A DNA stretch of 64,000 bases, taken from contig CAJJDN010000021.1 of NCBI GenBank assembly GCA_905182985.1, forward strand, positions 186,001-250,000, read 5' to 3'. Source of the stretch: Paramecium sonneborni (lineage: Eukaryota; Ciliophora; Oligohymenophorea; Peniculida; Parameciidae). A program made the translations under genes and the position numbers. Positions 25,401 to 37,708 of the stretch are shown here, one piece after another (positions within the stretch are counted from its first letter, which is position 1; each line of letters begins with the position of its first letter). Under the pieces are notes generated by a model, which was not told where the DNA came from, did no database searches, and was given only the letters and a program-made list of their open reading frames with translations.

Positions 25401-28400
25401 CAGATTTGATTTGCAAGAGTACAATAATTATCAATATATAGACTGTTAGGAGCCTTGTGATTAGTGCGATGTATTAGGATGTATTACTTGTTTAGGAAAT
25501 AGAGTAATCAATGGTATTAAATAATGTGTTTGCCCAACAGATGGAATTGCTATTGCTAAAAGTTAATATTGTGAGACATGTGATACTGCTGAAGTATTAG
25601 TGACATTAAATGAAACAACAGAATCATTAAGTGTATTCTTTGTAAAAGAAAATACTACTTTTGTTACTTTAGATTATTCTTCTTATGCTCCATAGGATTT
25701 ATGTATTAAAATAATTGATAGTACTTAATTATCCAGATTTGGATTAGGTCCTAAATGTTATTATAATGGTACTAATATTAACATAGAATTTGGAATTCAA
25801 TCATAAATTAATTTAATGGAAGAAATTTAATTAATAGAAAAAGTATTTGTTAAAGCTAGTTGTAAAATACCTATTAAAAAATATGTTCTTAATATGCTTT
25901 AATTTCCTACCATTGAAATCTATTCACCTTAATTTACAATTGATGGACCATTATTTCCTGTTTTTATTTGTAAATCAGTTACTCTTAGTGTATCTAATAT
26001 AAAATATGCAGGAAAACGATAATTATCAAAGATTGACTGGAAATTAATAGAAAGTGATGCAAATTAAACAGTAATTGATAGTATCAATGTTGTATTAAAG
26101 GAAGCTAATTAAAATAATTTAGATACTATTACTTTTAATTCAAAATAATTCTAAAATTTTACAAATTATACTTTTGAAGCAACAGGGTTATCATTTGCAA
26201 CAAAAATAGGTTCATAAAGTTTCAAATTATAAACTTTAGGTTTAGTTTAACCAATCATTTAAGCTGATATAACTCATTTTAATCATTATTATAAATAATC
26301 TTTAATAATTCCTGTAACAGTATCTTATTAGATTTGTTAATCAACAAAGATTGTAGAAGAATCTAATAATCTAACATTATTTTGGATACAACTTGAATCT
26401 AATCCAGTAGAAAATAAGCCTTTAATAGAAGATCAAATAAGTGAATCAATATTAAATAAATAGCATTACTTTAAAATGTAACCAAAAGAAGGATATCCAG
26501 ATACTAGTTATATTATATAAGCTTAATTAATGTATTAAGATATAATAGAAATATTTGAAGAATAAATACCAGAAGAATAAGTAGATGAAGGAACTACAAA
26601 CACAGATGAAGGAACTACAAACACAGATGAAGGAACTACAAATACAGATGAAGGAACTACAAACACAGATGAAGGAACTACAAATACAGATGAAGGAACT
26701 ACAAATACAGATGAAGGAACTACAAATACAGATGAAGGAACTACAAATACAGATGAAGGAACTACAAATACAGATGAAGGAACTACAAATACAGATGAAG
26801 GAACTACAAATACAGATGAAGGAACTACAAATACAGATGAAGGAACTACAAATACAGATGAAGGAACTACAAATACAGATGAAGGAACTACAAATACAGA
26901 TGAAGGAACTACAAATACAGATGAAGGAACTACAAATACAGATGAAGGAACTACAAATACAGATGAAGGAACTACAAATACAGATGAAGGAACTACAAAT
27001 ACAGATGAAGGAACTACAAATACAGATGAAGGAACTACAAATACAGATGAAGGAACTACAAATACAGATGAAGGAACTACAAATACAGATGAAGGAACTA
27101 CAAATACAGATGAAGGAACTACAAATACAGATGAAGGAACTACAAATACAGATGAAGGAACTACAAATACAGATGAAGGAACTACAAATACAGATGAAGG
27201 AACTACAAATACAGATGAAGGAACTACAAATACAGATGAAGGAACTACAAATACAGATGAAGGAACTACAAATACAGATGAAGGAACTACAAATACAGAT
27301 GAAGGAACTACAAATACAGATGAAGGAACTACAAATACAGATGAAGGAACTACAAATACAGATGAAGGAACTACAAATACAGATGAAGGAACTACAAATA
27401 CAGATGAAGGAACTACAAATACAGATGAAGGAACTACAAATACAGATGAAGGAACTACAAATACAGATGAAGGAACTACAAATACAGATGAAGGAACTAC
27501 AAATACAGATGAAGGAACTACAAATACAGATGAAGGAACTACAAATACAGATGAAGGAACTACAAATACAGATGAAGGAAATACTAATACAGATGAAGGA
27601 AATACTAATACAGATGAAGGAACAGATGAAGGTACATTAGGAGAAGAAGAAGAAGAAGAAGAAGTTATTCATTTTTACAAACAAATAAATATTTTTACAT
27701 ATCTTAATTTTACAATAGATATAGATTATGTAGGAGTTTCTGTAATAATATTAGGAGGAGACCGTTTTATTTCTGAAGGATAATCTTTAACTTTAGAAGC
27801 ATAATATTGGGATGGAATAGATGAAGGATCATCTTATAATAGTGATTCATCTATTGGATTGTTATGGGAATGTATTTAAGTAGCCACTAATAAATCATGT
27901 TAATTAAATGATGGAAGTGACGTAGTTTTTGAAGAGAATGTTACTAGTATATCTTTGGAAGGGGAAATATTTAAAATTGGACAGCAATATTAAGTTTCAG
28001 TTACAGCTTATAAAGATTTGATTAGAAGATATTATAAATATGTTAGTAATGTGATTTGTTCATTTAAATCAGTTGAGGAATTAATAGCTGAATTTCCTAT
28101 AGTAGCATAAACTAAAAATATTGATATTCAATAACCTATAACATTTACTTTTATTCCCAATTACAATCTGATTGCTTATTACAATTACACTATTATAGTG
28201 TTGTATGATAATTATGAAATTTCTAAATAAACTCTAAATTATCCTTAAAAAACTTTAAAGCTTATTGATTATTTACCAAGTACATTATCTGTATAAACAT
28301 GTACAATATAAATAATTCAATAATCATAGACATTTTACTAAATGGCTATTTTACCTATTATGTTTAATCTTCCTCCTCAAAATGCTTAAATTACAATATC

Positions 28401-31117
28401 TACTTCTAATGGAGTAGCTATTGAAACTATCTACAATATTGTAATAGAAGGTGCAGAGGATTAAGATCTACCTCTTTAATATAGATTAAGTTTATATACA
28501 TCCTAATCTAATTTCTTATAAGATTTAATGTAATCATCTCATTTAAATCAAATCATCTTAACTGATTATTAATTTTCTAATACTTTCTCATGTAGATTAC
28601 CTTCAGGATTCGATTCTAATCTTAATACTACTTCATATATTGTACTAATGGCTTAAATTAAAGATTCAAGAGGTGCTGTTAGTAATGTTACGATGATTAT
28701 TGGAAATTCACCTTAATTCAAATTATGGAAGGCTTATCTCATTTCTGTCAATGATTTTAAAACCTCTGTTACTTAGCACTCTAATAAAACTGATGTTATT
28801 GCTTCCAGTCTAGAATTATTATCCTTCTACTTTGATTTCTAGAAGAATAACTTTAATTGCGCAGATCTTGCTCCTACTATGAAAATCTTATATGCTAAAC
28901 TTAAATCTTAAGTAATTAACGATTTAGATGCTATCTATTCTAGAAATAAAATACTTAGTTTTTATGATCAAACTATGTTTCAAATGTATTTATTAAATGA
29001 AACAGAAAAATCAAATCTTATTTAAACTAAATTATAATCTATTCTAGATACTTCATTTTAGTTCAAAACAAAACTTTTAGCTGCGTTAGCCTTATCATAA
29101 TAAAGAGAATATTATGGTGATTTAACCAGTTTAATTGATATTGATTATTTTCAATTTATATTAATTGAATAATTGAAACAATTCAATTCAGTCCTTAGTT
29201 AAAAATTGAATATAAAACAAATTGAATAAACCTATAATTTATTAAGTAATACAACTCTCCAAAAATGGAGATTAAATCATACAGAATTAGCTCTTGAAAT
29301 GGATACTAAAGAAGAAGAAGAAAAAGCAAATGGTACCACTATCAATTATTAACTCATCAAATATAATACTGTCATAAAATTCATCTAACCATTTACAGTT
29401 GATGAAATATTTGGCTTTTCTAATATAAATCTATCAGAAACCTTAACTAACTTTAGAAATCAATTTAATTTCACATCTACCTAACTTACTGCTATTACAG
29501 ATTCATTGCAAAAATTTTGTAAAATTAACGAATCACCTTTAGAATTTAATACTACTTTTGTTTCTATTAAACTTTAATTACTTACTTATGATTATTTCAA
29601 ATCATAATACAATTTTAATGAAAATAAAAGATTGTTGACATAACTAAATTCAACTTATAAATATTTAATTGTTGTACATAAATATACAATCAATCCTTAT
29701 ATGATAGACGAAGATTTCTTTAACTTTACAGGAACTTTTGCTTTTGATTAAACATTTCCTCTTTATTAACCACTTATTTATGAGATTTCTAATAACACTG
29801 TATAAAATGTATTAGAAGAAATTGATTTAAATGAATTTACAGTTGATTTTATTGTTCCAAACTCAAGTTTAAGTATTCTAAATCAATACTAATGTGCTCA
29901 AGTAAAATTATTATTATATTTAAAAATAAGAAAAAAACCAAATGGAGAAGTGATGATTCTAATTGTACTAGAAAAGTAGAATATCTAACTAAAATTTTTT
30001 AATTCAAAATTTGGTGTATTTGTCCATATTTTAGTGAAACTACATTAATTAGACCATTTTATGTTGAAGAAATAGCACTTCTAAAACCTAAACTATTCAG
30101 TACAAAATAATTTGAATTATTATAGGCTATGATAACTTTATGGACTACACTTTTGGTTTATATTGTATTGGATTAACTGGAGGTTTATTATTGTTATCAA
30201 TACTTGGAGTATTAATGGACAAATCAAATGCAGATAAAATTAAATTGGAAGAAGAAGAAATGGAAAAAGAAAGAATTCAAATTATTTTTTCTTATAGAGT
30301 GAAAAAAAGAAGGGCTTAATAAGAAGAAGATTCTAAAACATTTCTTTCAGAATCAAAAACATTTAGTAATACATATACTTAGACTGAGTCTCAACCTATT
30401 AATAGCAATAGTGATATTGGTATTCAAGAATTAAGTTGTAAATTCATTTTTATTGGAATATTTGTAATGATTTTATTATTATTAAAGAAACTGGAAGAAT
30501 TAATATCAGTTTTTTTGTATTATGATGATTATGTCTTAAGACCGATCAGATTTCTAGCTATCTATCTAAAATTAATTGTAATGTTGTCAGTCTCTGGAGT
30601 TTTGCTAAGTGAAGTCAATATCATTTAATAATATGGAATTATCATTTTAGTTTCAGAAATTTCAGCACTTGTTGTAAAAATCGTTAAAGCAATCTTTTCA
30701 GGGAAATTAATATAAATTATAACAGGAGCAATAGCTACTCTTTGTATATTGGCTTTATCTTTTTATAGCATAGTAGATAGAGTAATTATTACAATTATTT
30801 AGGCTTTTGGAAAAGAGTAAGAATATTTGGATAATTGGATGTAATTTTATGCAATATGTATTGGAATCTATTTCATTATTTTGGATCCAATTTAAAGTAT
30901 TTTGAAAATGTTTCTTTATCCATGGTGTAGAAAATAAATTGAGACTCAATAAGAGACTCCAATATTACATCTACTATATTTTTTAATTACTCAAAATGAT
31001 TTGAGAACATATTTCAAAGTTATAACTGAGAAATAATTGGTTGAAGATTAAGAGAATTTAGAAGTAGAAAAAGATTAATTTTAAGAAAAAAAAGAGGAAA
31101 ATCTTTAAGAAATTTGA
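22465..31117 (+). CDS. Giant surface protein: LamG-like, Cys-rich, repeat stalk, REJ/GPS-like, multi-TM
   Basis: Predicted 2,850 residues after four introns (22600-22621, 25419-25441, 29902-29930, 30100-30125). Residues 1-17 form a signal peptide (NLLYLLLWVQQSIG). A ConA/LamG-like beta region extends to about residue 450, followed by furin/EGF-like CxxC-rich segments (KCKTCNILTPTICTLC). Further beta-rich and Cys-rich parts precede residues 1359-1701, 49 tandem heptapeptides based on DEGTTNT. After that comes REJ-like sequence, a GPS-like motif (KWRSDDSNC, then WCICPYF) near 2490, then a membrane helix and, after a charged loop, about five more. This resembles polycystin-1-like/REJ receptors, but no PLAT domain is seen. 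It is probably a plasma-membrane or ciliary adhesion/sensing protein. Confidence 0.85.
26584..27612 (+). repeat. 21-bp tandem repeat, 47 near-identical copies plus 2 diverged
   Basis: In-frame tandem array inside the giant surface protein. The unit GATGAAGGAACTACAAATACA encodes DEGTTNT. From 26584 to 27570 there are exactly 47 units; copies 1, 2 and 4 carry a silent AAC for AAT change and the rest look identical. Two further units (27571-27612) read GATGAAGGAAATACTAATACA (DEGNTNT). The repeat is open in all three forward frames because its length is a multiple of three and it lacks TGA in any frame. Confidence 0.97.
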
Positions 31118-31391
31118 ATGATATATATAATCAAATAATAAAATAAAATAATTTTAAGTATTTTAATTAATTAAATGAAAGAATTTGAAATATTTAAATT
31201 ATATTCTTTGTTTAAGAAATCTAGGTATAGATACATTTTTATTTTTATGGTTTAAATAAATAATAATAAAAGAAAACAGATTAAGTTAATTTCAGTACAT
31301 TATGGTGAATTTTGAAGTATTTTTAAATACTTAAAAAAAGTAAGAATAATTTATATCTGTAATAATAATTAAATTCTAAAACTTTAATTAG

Positions 31392-31696
31392 TCAATTATT
31401 CCTTTATGAATTAAGTTTTCTAGTATTTTCTTAAACCTTTCTCACTTATTAATTATACTATTTATAGTAAAAATATTGAATACCCTATGATTAGAACCTT
31501 AATTTTATTATCCTTATGCAGCAAGTAAGTCTTTTTAAACTTTTGAAGATGTATGTTAAGATTAGGAGGGTAACTTATAACTTTTCTTTTCAGGTCCTAA
31601 TTTTTCAATAGTTCCATCTTCTAAATTAATTGAATAGAATCCTTTTTCAACCATAAATGTTTTCTTTGGAGTTATTGCTTTTATAAATTAGGACAT
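31392..31696 (-). CDS. Small basic protein of unknown function (copy 1)
   Basis: Predicted 92 residues after one 26-nt intron. It begins MSQFIKAITPKKTFMVEKGF and has a Gln/Ser/Lys-rich C-terminal half ending NSQRNN. No known domain is seen. It is divergent from the CK1-like kinase with only 41 bp between start codons, so the two probably share a promoter. It is duplicated exactly in the second repeat copy. Confidence 0.7.
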
Positions 31697-31737
31697 TCTT
31701 AAATATTTTTTTTATAAGAAATTATAATTAATTGAAA

Positions 31738-32554
31738 ATGAACCCACAGCAGTAATAAAAAAATAAAGTGTTTAACAACTAGTATTAAATAGTAAAAAAG
31801 CTTTCTTCTGGTTCATTTGGAGTAGTGTTTTTAGGATAAGACTTATTATCGAAATAGGAGGTGGCTATAAAAGTAGAGAAAGAAGAGAATGAAGAAGTTA
31901 AATCTTTAGAAAGAGAAGTTCAAATTTTAAAGATTCTAGATGGAATAGAGGGATTTCCTAAATATTATTGGTCAGGAGAAGATCTTGGTTATAACATCTT
32001 AGTAATTTAATTGCTTGGTAAAGATTTGGCATTCCATTTCAAATAACTTAAGAGATTCAATCTGAAATCAGTTTTAACTATTGGAATATAGGCTGTGAAT
32101 CTTTTAGAAAGAGCTCATTAAAAAGGAGTAATACATAGAGATTTGAAACCTGAAAATATGATATTAGGAATAGGAAATGAAATTTCTAAGTTATATCTTA
32201 TAGATTTTGGAATTAGCAAAGTATATAGAGATGCTAATGGAAGACATATGTAATTATTATATTAGGATATAGTATTTTCAAAGATTAAAAGTCTTTTTTA
32301 GGAACTACAAGATATGCTTCAATTGCAGCTCATTTAGGTCATGAATTAGGTCGAAAAGATGATTTAGAGTCCCTAATGTATATTTTACTCTACTTTCTAC
32401 GAGGGTAAAAAAATAATTATAAATAAGGTAGTTACCTTGGTAGAATATGGTAAATGTAACAGATGATGAAAGAACATAAAAAGTTGGAGAATTAAAATTA
32501 TCATTAGAAAACGAAATCTTTAAAGATCAAATTCCAGAGTTTTAGAAAATTTAT
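31738..32554 (+). pseudogene. CK1-like kinase, 5' fragment cut by the N (copy 1)
   Basis: Identical to the first part of the kinase at 32933. It runs through the catalytic loop and the GTTRYAS region, then stops at the N at 32555, where the sequence restarts upstream of the same gene. It is most likely an assembly duplicate rather than a true broken gene. Confidence 0.85.
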
Positions 32555-32555
32555 N
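32555..32555. other. Single ambiguous base (N) at a scaffold join
   Basis: The only N in the window. It sits exactly between two perfect direct repeats, as expected if overlapping contig ends were joined without merging. Confidence 0.9.
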
Positions 32556-33749
32556 AATAATAATTAAATTCTAAAACTTTAATTAGTCAATTATTCCTTT
32601 ATGAATTAAGTTTTCTAGTATTTTCTTAAACCTTTCTCACTTATTAATTATACTATTTATAGTAAAAATATTGAATACCCTATGATTAGAACCTTAATTT
32701 TATTATCCTTATGCAGCAAGTAAGTCTTTTTAAACTTTTGAAGATGTATGTTAAGATTAGGAGGGTAACTTATAACTTTTCTTTTCAGGTCCTAATTTTT
32801 CAATAGTTCCATCTTCTAAATTAATTGAATAGAATCCTTTTTCAACCATAAATGTTTTCTTTGGAGTTATTGCTTTTATAAATTAGGACATTCTTAAATA
32901 TTTTTTTTATAAGAAATTATAATTAATTGAAAATGAACCCACAGCAGTAATAAAAAAATAAAGTGTTTAACAACTAGTATTAAATAGTAAAAAAGCTTTC
33001 TTCTGGTTCATTTGGAGTAGTGTTTTTAGGATAAGACTTATTATCGAAATAGGAGGTGGCTATAAAAGTAGAGAAAGAAGAGAATGAAGAAGTTAAATCT
33101 TTAGAAAGAGAAGTTCAAATTTTAAAGATTCTAGATGGAATAGAGGGATTTCCTAAATATTATTGGTCAGGAGAAGATCTTGGTTATAACATCTTAGTAA
33201 TTTAATTGCTTGGTAAAGATTTGGCATTCCATTTCAAATAACTTAAGAGATTCAATCTGAAATCAGTTTTAACTATTGGAATATAGGCTGTGAATCTTTT
33301 AGAAAGAGCTCATTAAAAAGGAGTAATACATAGAGATTTGAAACCTGAAAATATGATATTAGGAATAGGAAATGAAATTTCTAAGTTATATCTTATAGAT
33401 TTTGGAATTAGCAAAGTATATAGAGATGCTAATGGAAGACATATGTAATTATTATATTAGGATATAGTATTTTCAAAGATTAAAAGTCTTTTTTAGGAAC
33501 TACAAGATATGCTTCAATTGCAGCTCATTTAGGTCATGAATTAGGTCGAAAAGATGATTTAGAGTCCCTAATGTATATTTTACTCTACTTTCTACGAGGG
33601 TAAAAAAATAATTATAAATAAGGTAGTTACCTTGGTAGAATATGGTAAATGTAACAGATGATGAAAGAACATAAAAAGTTGGAGAATTAAAATTATCATT
33701 AGAAAACGAAATCTTTAAAGATCAAATTCCAGAGTTTTAGAAAATTTAT
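32556..33749. repeat. Second copy of the perfect 1,194-bp direct repeat
   Basis: Identical by eye to 31361-32554. Sequence after 33749 continues the kinase gene normally, so this copy is the one with the intact gene. Confidence 0.95.
32587..32891 (-). CDS. Small basic protein of unknown function (copy 2)
   Basis: Exact copy of the 92-residue gene at 31392-31696, with the same 26-nt intron. It is divergent from the intact kinase at 32933. If the direct repeat is an assembly artefact there is one real gene, not two. Confidence 0.7.
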
Positions 33750-34425
33750 AAGTAAATTTCTATATATATAAAATAGTTCAATAAGAAAGTTGTAATTCAA
33801 ATAAGAACCAGATTATAAAATTATTATACTAGAATTAAAAAAGGCAGCTGAATCTTAAAATATTATTCTTGATGGAAATTATGAATGGTCTGAAATAAAA
33901 CAATCTACTCATTATAGAACAGATACAAATTAAAATCAAAGTAAAAAAAATATTTAATTCAATAATTAAAATGAGATGAAAAAATCTATTGAAAAATAAT
34001 TGTCTGGTGCTGTTTAACTTGGGTAATTTATATAAGTTTTAAAATTAAAAGCTCTTAAAACTTTTTAGCACCACCTCCTTTATCTTCAAGAAATAATTCC
34101 TTTTAAAGAGATGATATTAGAAAGAATTCTAGTTTGACATAACAAAGCAGTATTGGAAATTGTTGTTAATCAATAAATCCAAATTATTAAAAATCTATAT
34201 GTGATGATCGATTTGGAAGCAAACAAGATATTTTATTACATTAATAAAAAAGCTTTGATGATGAGAGAATTTCTAATTTTGAAAGCAAAGAAATCACTGA
34301 AAATTTAGAAGGTTAGGAAACATTAGTTGAAAAGTATGGAAAAATTAAAAAAGGAATAGCAATGTATTTCTTGTTTCTTTCATTTTAGAAACCTTATATT
34401 AAGTTTAAAAAAGAAAATGAAATGA
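32933..34425 (+). CDS. Casein kinase 1-like Ser/Thr protein kinase
   Basis: Predicted 452 residues after five introns (23, 23, 34, 29 and 25 nt). Glycine loop [15 protein letters not shown] lysine, catalytic loop HRDLKPENM, magnesium loop DFGISK, then [13 protein letters not shown] with GRKDDLESL, which is the CK1-type activation segment and APE replacement, and LPWQN. After residue 290 a Ser/Gln/Asn-rich tail follows ([16 protein letters not shown]) and a short basic end. CK1 family assignment is firm; ciliates have many such kinases, so the specific role is unknown. Start and the first two introns lie inside the duplicated block. Confidence 0.93.
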
Positions 34426-34534
34426 TAATAATATCCAATATGGATTCATCTTTTTTTTTAATCTTTCGACAATTATATAAAATTTATAGTAAAAAATTAT
34501 AAATAGTCACTAAGATTTAAATTATTATAAAAAT

Positions 34535-36504
34535 ATGTAAATCATAGAGCCATAAGTTATATAAGAGAATGAAGAGAAATTTAATCTAAGTGCTGAATAA
34601 AGTTAGAATGAAATATTTGTTTTTCCAAATCATTAAATTAGTATTCTATCAAGGAATGCTGTCGATAAATTGTAAGTCAACATTGAAAGTTCTATTTCTT
34701 AATTTACTTAAATATTGATGAAAGCTTAAGATATCATTTTATAGAATCACAAAAATCAAGATTTATGCAATAAAGCTGTGCAAGTAGTTTAATAAGTTTC
34801 TATTGGATTAATGTAAGTGATTAATATCCGTTAATTACTTGAGAATAAGGCTTTAGCGATTGAATAAAGCTTTAGTAGCTTAAACATTATATGTACAACA
34901 AATTAGTTAAATCAATACTCAACAAATTTAGTACTTGATTATATGAATCACTTAATCTTAGAAAAAGTTTTAGAGCTGCTAAATAATTTCGAACAGTTGC
35001 AGAAAGAATAAAAAAGAACTCTTGCAATACATTTGGCCAAATTACAGTCTTGTATAGAAATTCTTCCAGGAGCCACAATTGTAAAACATAATGATTTATT
35101 TGCCATATCCGAAGATCATTAGGATTGGTAAATGATAAAACCATATATTGAAAAAAAGTAATTAGCTAGTAATGAGCAAATAAAGAAGTCTTATGATAAA
35201 GTATCTTTTGGAATTCTACTTGGAAATGCTATGATTTCAAAAGGATTAGAATACAATGGAGAATTAAAAAAAACTTTTATGGAGGGATTTGGAGCACTTT
35301 ATTATGGATTAAATAAGAAAAAGATGAAAAGTAGAGCAAATCATTTTCTTGTAGAAGCCAAATAAGAAGATGCTTTTAAAGCATGGAATTTACCTGAGAC
35401 TGGTATAATAAAAAAGTTTCTTCCAGCTATTTTCCCTTCAATATCTTTCAATAAAAAAATATATATTCCTAAATTATTTAGATAGATTACAAAGGAATAC
35501 ATTTTGTAATAATATAAATAAGAAACAATAAATAAAATTAATAATGATTGTGGAGTATTTTTTCCAGATTAAATGATATCATTAGAAGATTTGTTGAAAA
35601 ATGATTTAAATCAAGATAGAGTATAAGTAAGGATTTTATGTCATGAAACTCTAAAATTTAGAGGAGTTGAAGGATTTATGTCAATGTTCAAAAGTACTAG
35701 AAGTAGAGAGATTAATTTCGATAAGATAGTTATTCATATACGTAGATTATATTTATAAATAATATATAGATGGGGGAGGTTTTGTTGCTATGTCATCTAG
35801 ATCTCATTAAACTTATACAAGAAAATGGGCTAATAATATGAGAGTTCCAATTTTTTCTATTGATTACAAAATGGCACCAGATCATCCATATCCTGCAGGA
35901 TTAGATGATTGTTGGTAAGCTTATATGTTCATCATAACTTTTATCTAAAGATTTTTTAATGTTGTTCCTGCAAAAGTTGTATTAGTAGGAGATAGCGCAG
36001 GTGGTAATTTAGTTACTGCTTTGACTATATAAGCTATAAAGTCAGGAGTTAGAGTTCCTGATGGTATCTTATTAGCTTATCCTGCTCTATCATTAGATAT
36101 TAAGGCATTCACTCCTAGCTTTTTAGTTTCACTTGATGATTCATGTAAAACTATTTTTTTAATAATAAGTATTGCATCACACTATCTTAAAATTATGTTT
36201 GAATTCATATGTATTGAAGGAGTTTAACTAAACTATAGATCCAATGCTTTCTCCGTCTTTAGTAAGTGATGAAATTTTAAATCGTTTTCCTAAAACAAGA
36301 ATTGTTGTTGGAACTTATGATCCACTTCATGATGAAAGTTTTAGGTTGTTGTTAAAACTTGTTAAATTAAAGAAAGATGTTAAATTAATTGAATATCAAT
36401 CTATGCCTCATGGATTTTTATCTTTTGATATTATTAATGGAATGAAAGAAGCTAAATAAACTGTTATTGATGCTTAAAATTACTTATTGGAAATGCTAAA
36501 TTGA
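34535..36504 (+). CDS. Hormone-sensitive-lipase-type esterase/lipase
   Basis: Alpha/beta-hydrolase, 638 residues after introns of 28 and 25 nt. The N-terminal ~320 residues are helical, like the regulatory region of animal hormone-sensitive lipase. The catalytic part has the oxyanion hole HIHGGGF, the nucleophile elbow GDSAGGN, and the C-terminal acid and His in DPLHDESF and PHGFL. The spacing and the DPMLSPSL block match HSL more closely than bacterial family IV esterases. It probably hydrolyses acylglycerols or sterol esters. The first intron interrupts HIHGGGF itself. Confidence 0.92.
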
Positions 36505-36532
36505 ATAAATAATATAATAAATAATTATTATT

Positions 36533-37215
36533 ATGAGTGCTAAAAATTATAGATTAATTCATAATAAAACTTTACCAACCTTTTAATTCCAAAATGAGCC
36601 TTTGAAAGTCAATGATTAATATTAAGTCTATATGTCTGTACAGCCAAATGCAGTAGAATAATTAATCTAAAAAGATTAATCAAAACCTAAAACATCTATT
36701 TTGGATAAATTTATGGACTCTGACAAAAACAGAAGCTAAACTGCTTCTAATTAAGGACTTTTTCAATAAAACACTTTAAAAAATGAAAAACCTAATTAAA
36801 TTGTCTAATTTGCTGATAATGTTCAGACATCTTAATAAATTAATTAGAATTAAAACAACATAAATCATAATAATAAGAAAACTGTTACATAAAAAAATCT
36901 ACAATAAACATTGTTATTTGATGAAAGAACAAATTCTATACCTAAGGCTGCTATCTAAAATCATATTATTGATGATATTGTAAAGAATGGAGATATTATT
37001 CTAAAGAAAAAGGGATTGTTGAATTAAGTTCAAAATCTAAAAAGGTTAAAGTTGCTTAAATAATATGAATTTAATCAGTAACTATTTTATATATTTTCAG
37101 TTATTGCTTGCCAGGTATTGGAAAATCACCGTATGTTTTCAATGATGCTCATTCCAAAAGCACAAATCCAGGATACTCAAGAAATAAAGAAGGTGGAAAA
37201 TTTTTCACAAGATGA
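36533..37215 (+). CDS. Gln/Asn-rich small protein ending in a GYSRN-GG motif
   Basis: Predicted 219 residues after one 23-nt intron that ends in a TTTTCAG acceptor. The N-terminal 160 residues are polar, rich in Gln/Asn/Lys. The spliced C-terminus is compact: LPGIGKSPYVFN, then NPGYSRNKEGGKFFTR as the last residues. Short Pro-Gly-Tyr-x-Arg-Asn...Gly-Gly tails of this kind occur in some ciliary microtubule-associated proteins, but I cannot assign a named family. It starts 28 bp after the lipase gene on the same strand. Confidence 0.72.
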
Positions 37216-37708
37216 TTTATTTTAAAAAAAAATTAAAATATTTGCACTTTTTAAGTTTTTTATTTCTCATTCATATACTCTTATTAATTTATTTAAGAAA
37301 GCTAAAAAAATTATTTTAATTTTATTTTTTTAATTTCAAAATGGTATTATCATAAATATTAGATTTGATTGATATTTTTCTAAATACCTTTTAAAATAAA
37401 GATTGAGATTCCTATTAAATTTATTTTTTTATTTCAATCAAAAAAAAAGATAAGATTTTTATAAGATCCTAAAAAATTTAATTTTCAGGACAATCATTTT
37501 AAGTTTTAGATTCTAAGTAAATTAACTAGATTGATTAAATCAGTCATAAATTTTTAAAGTTAAAAGTTTATTTATTTTTTTTGAAAAATAAAAAAAAAGG
37601 TGAAAAAATAATTTTTACAAAATTTCAAGATCAAAAAAGTTTAATGTATAAAGAAATGCTTAATTTTGTTAAATGTTTATTGAAAAAATCAAATTATGAA
37701 AGCTATAT
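37216..37708. other. AT-rich convergent intergenic region
   Basis: No gene seen. It lies between convergent gene ends and consists of A/T runs and short repeats of TTTTTTA type. Confidence 0.5.

Larger units (their letters stand above)
31361..32554. repeat. First copy of a perfect 1,194-bp direct repeat
   Basis: Bases 31361-32554 recur at 32556-33749 with an offset of 1,195 and no difference that I can find by eye. The copies are separated only by one ambiguous base at 32555. The block includes a complete small minus-strand gene and the 5' half of a kinase gene. This copy ends mid-codon in the kinase. Confidence 0.95.

Noticed and set aside
26585..27640. 351-residue ORF of repeated MKELQIQ
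   Set aside because: It is another frame of the 21-bp array. The flanking exons are continuous only in the DEGTTNT frame.
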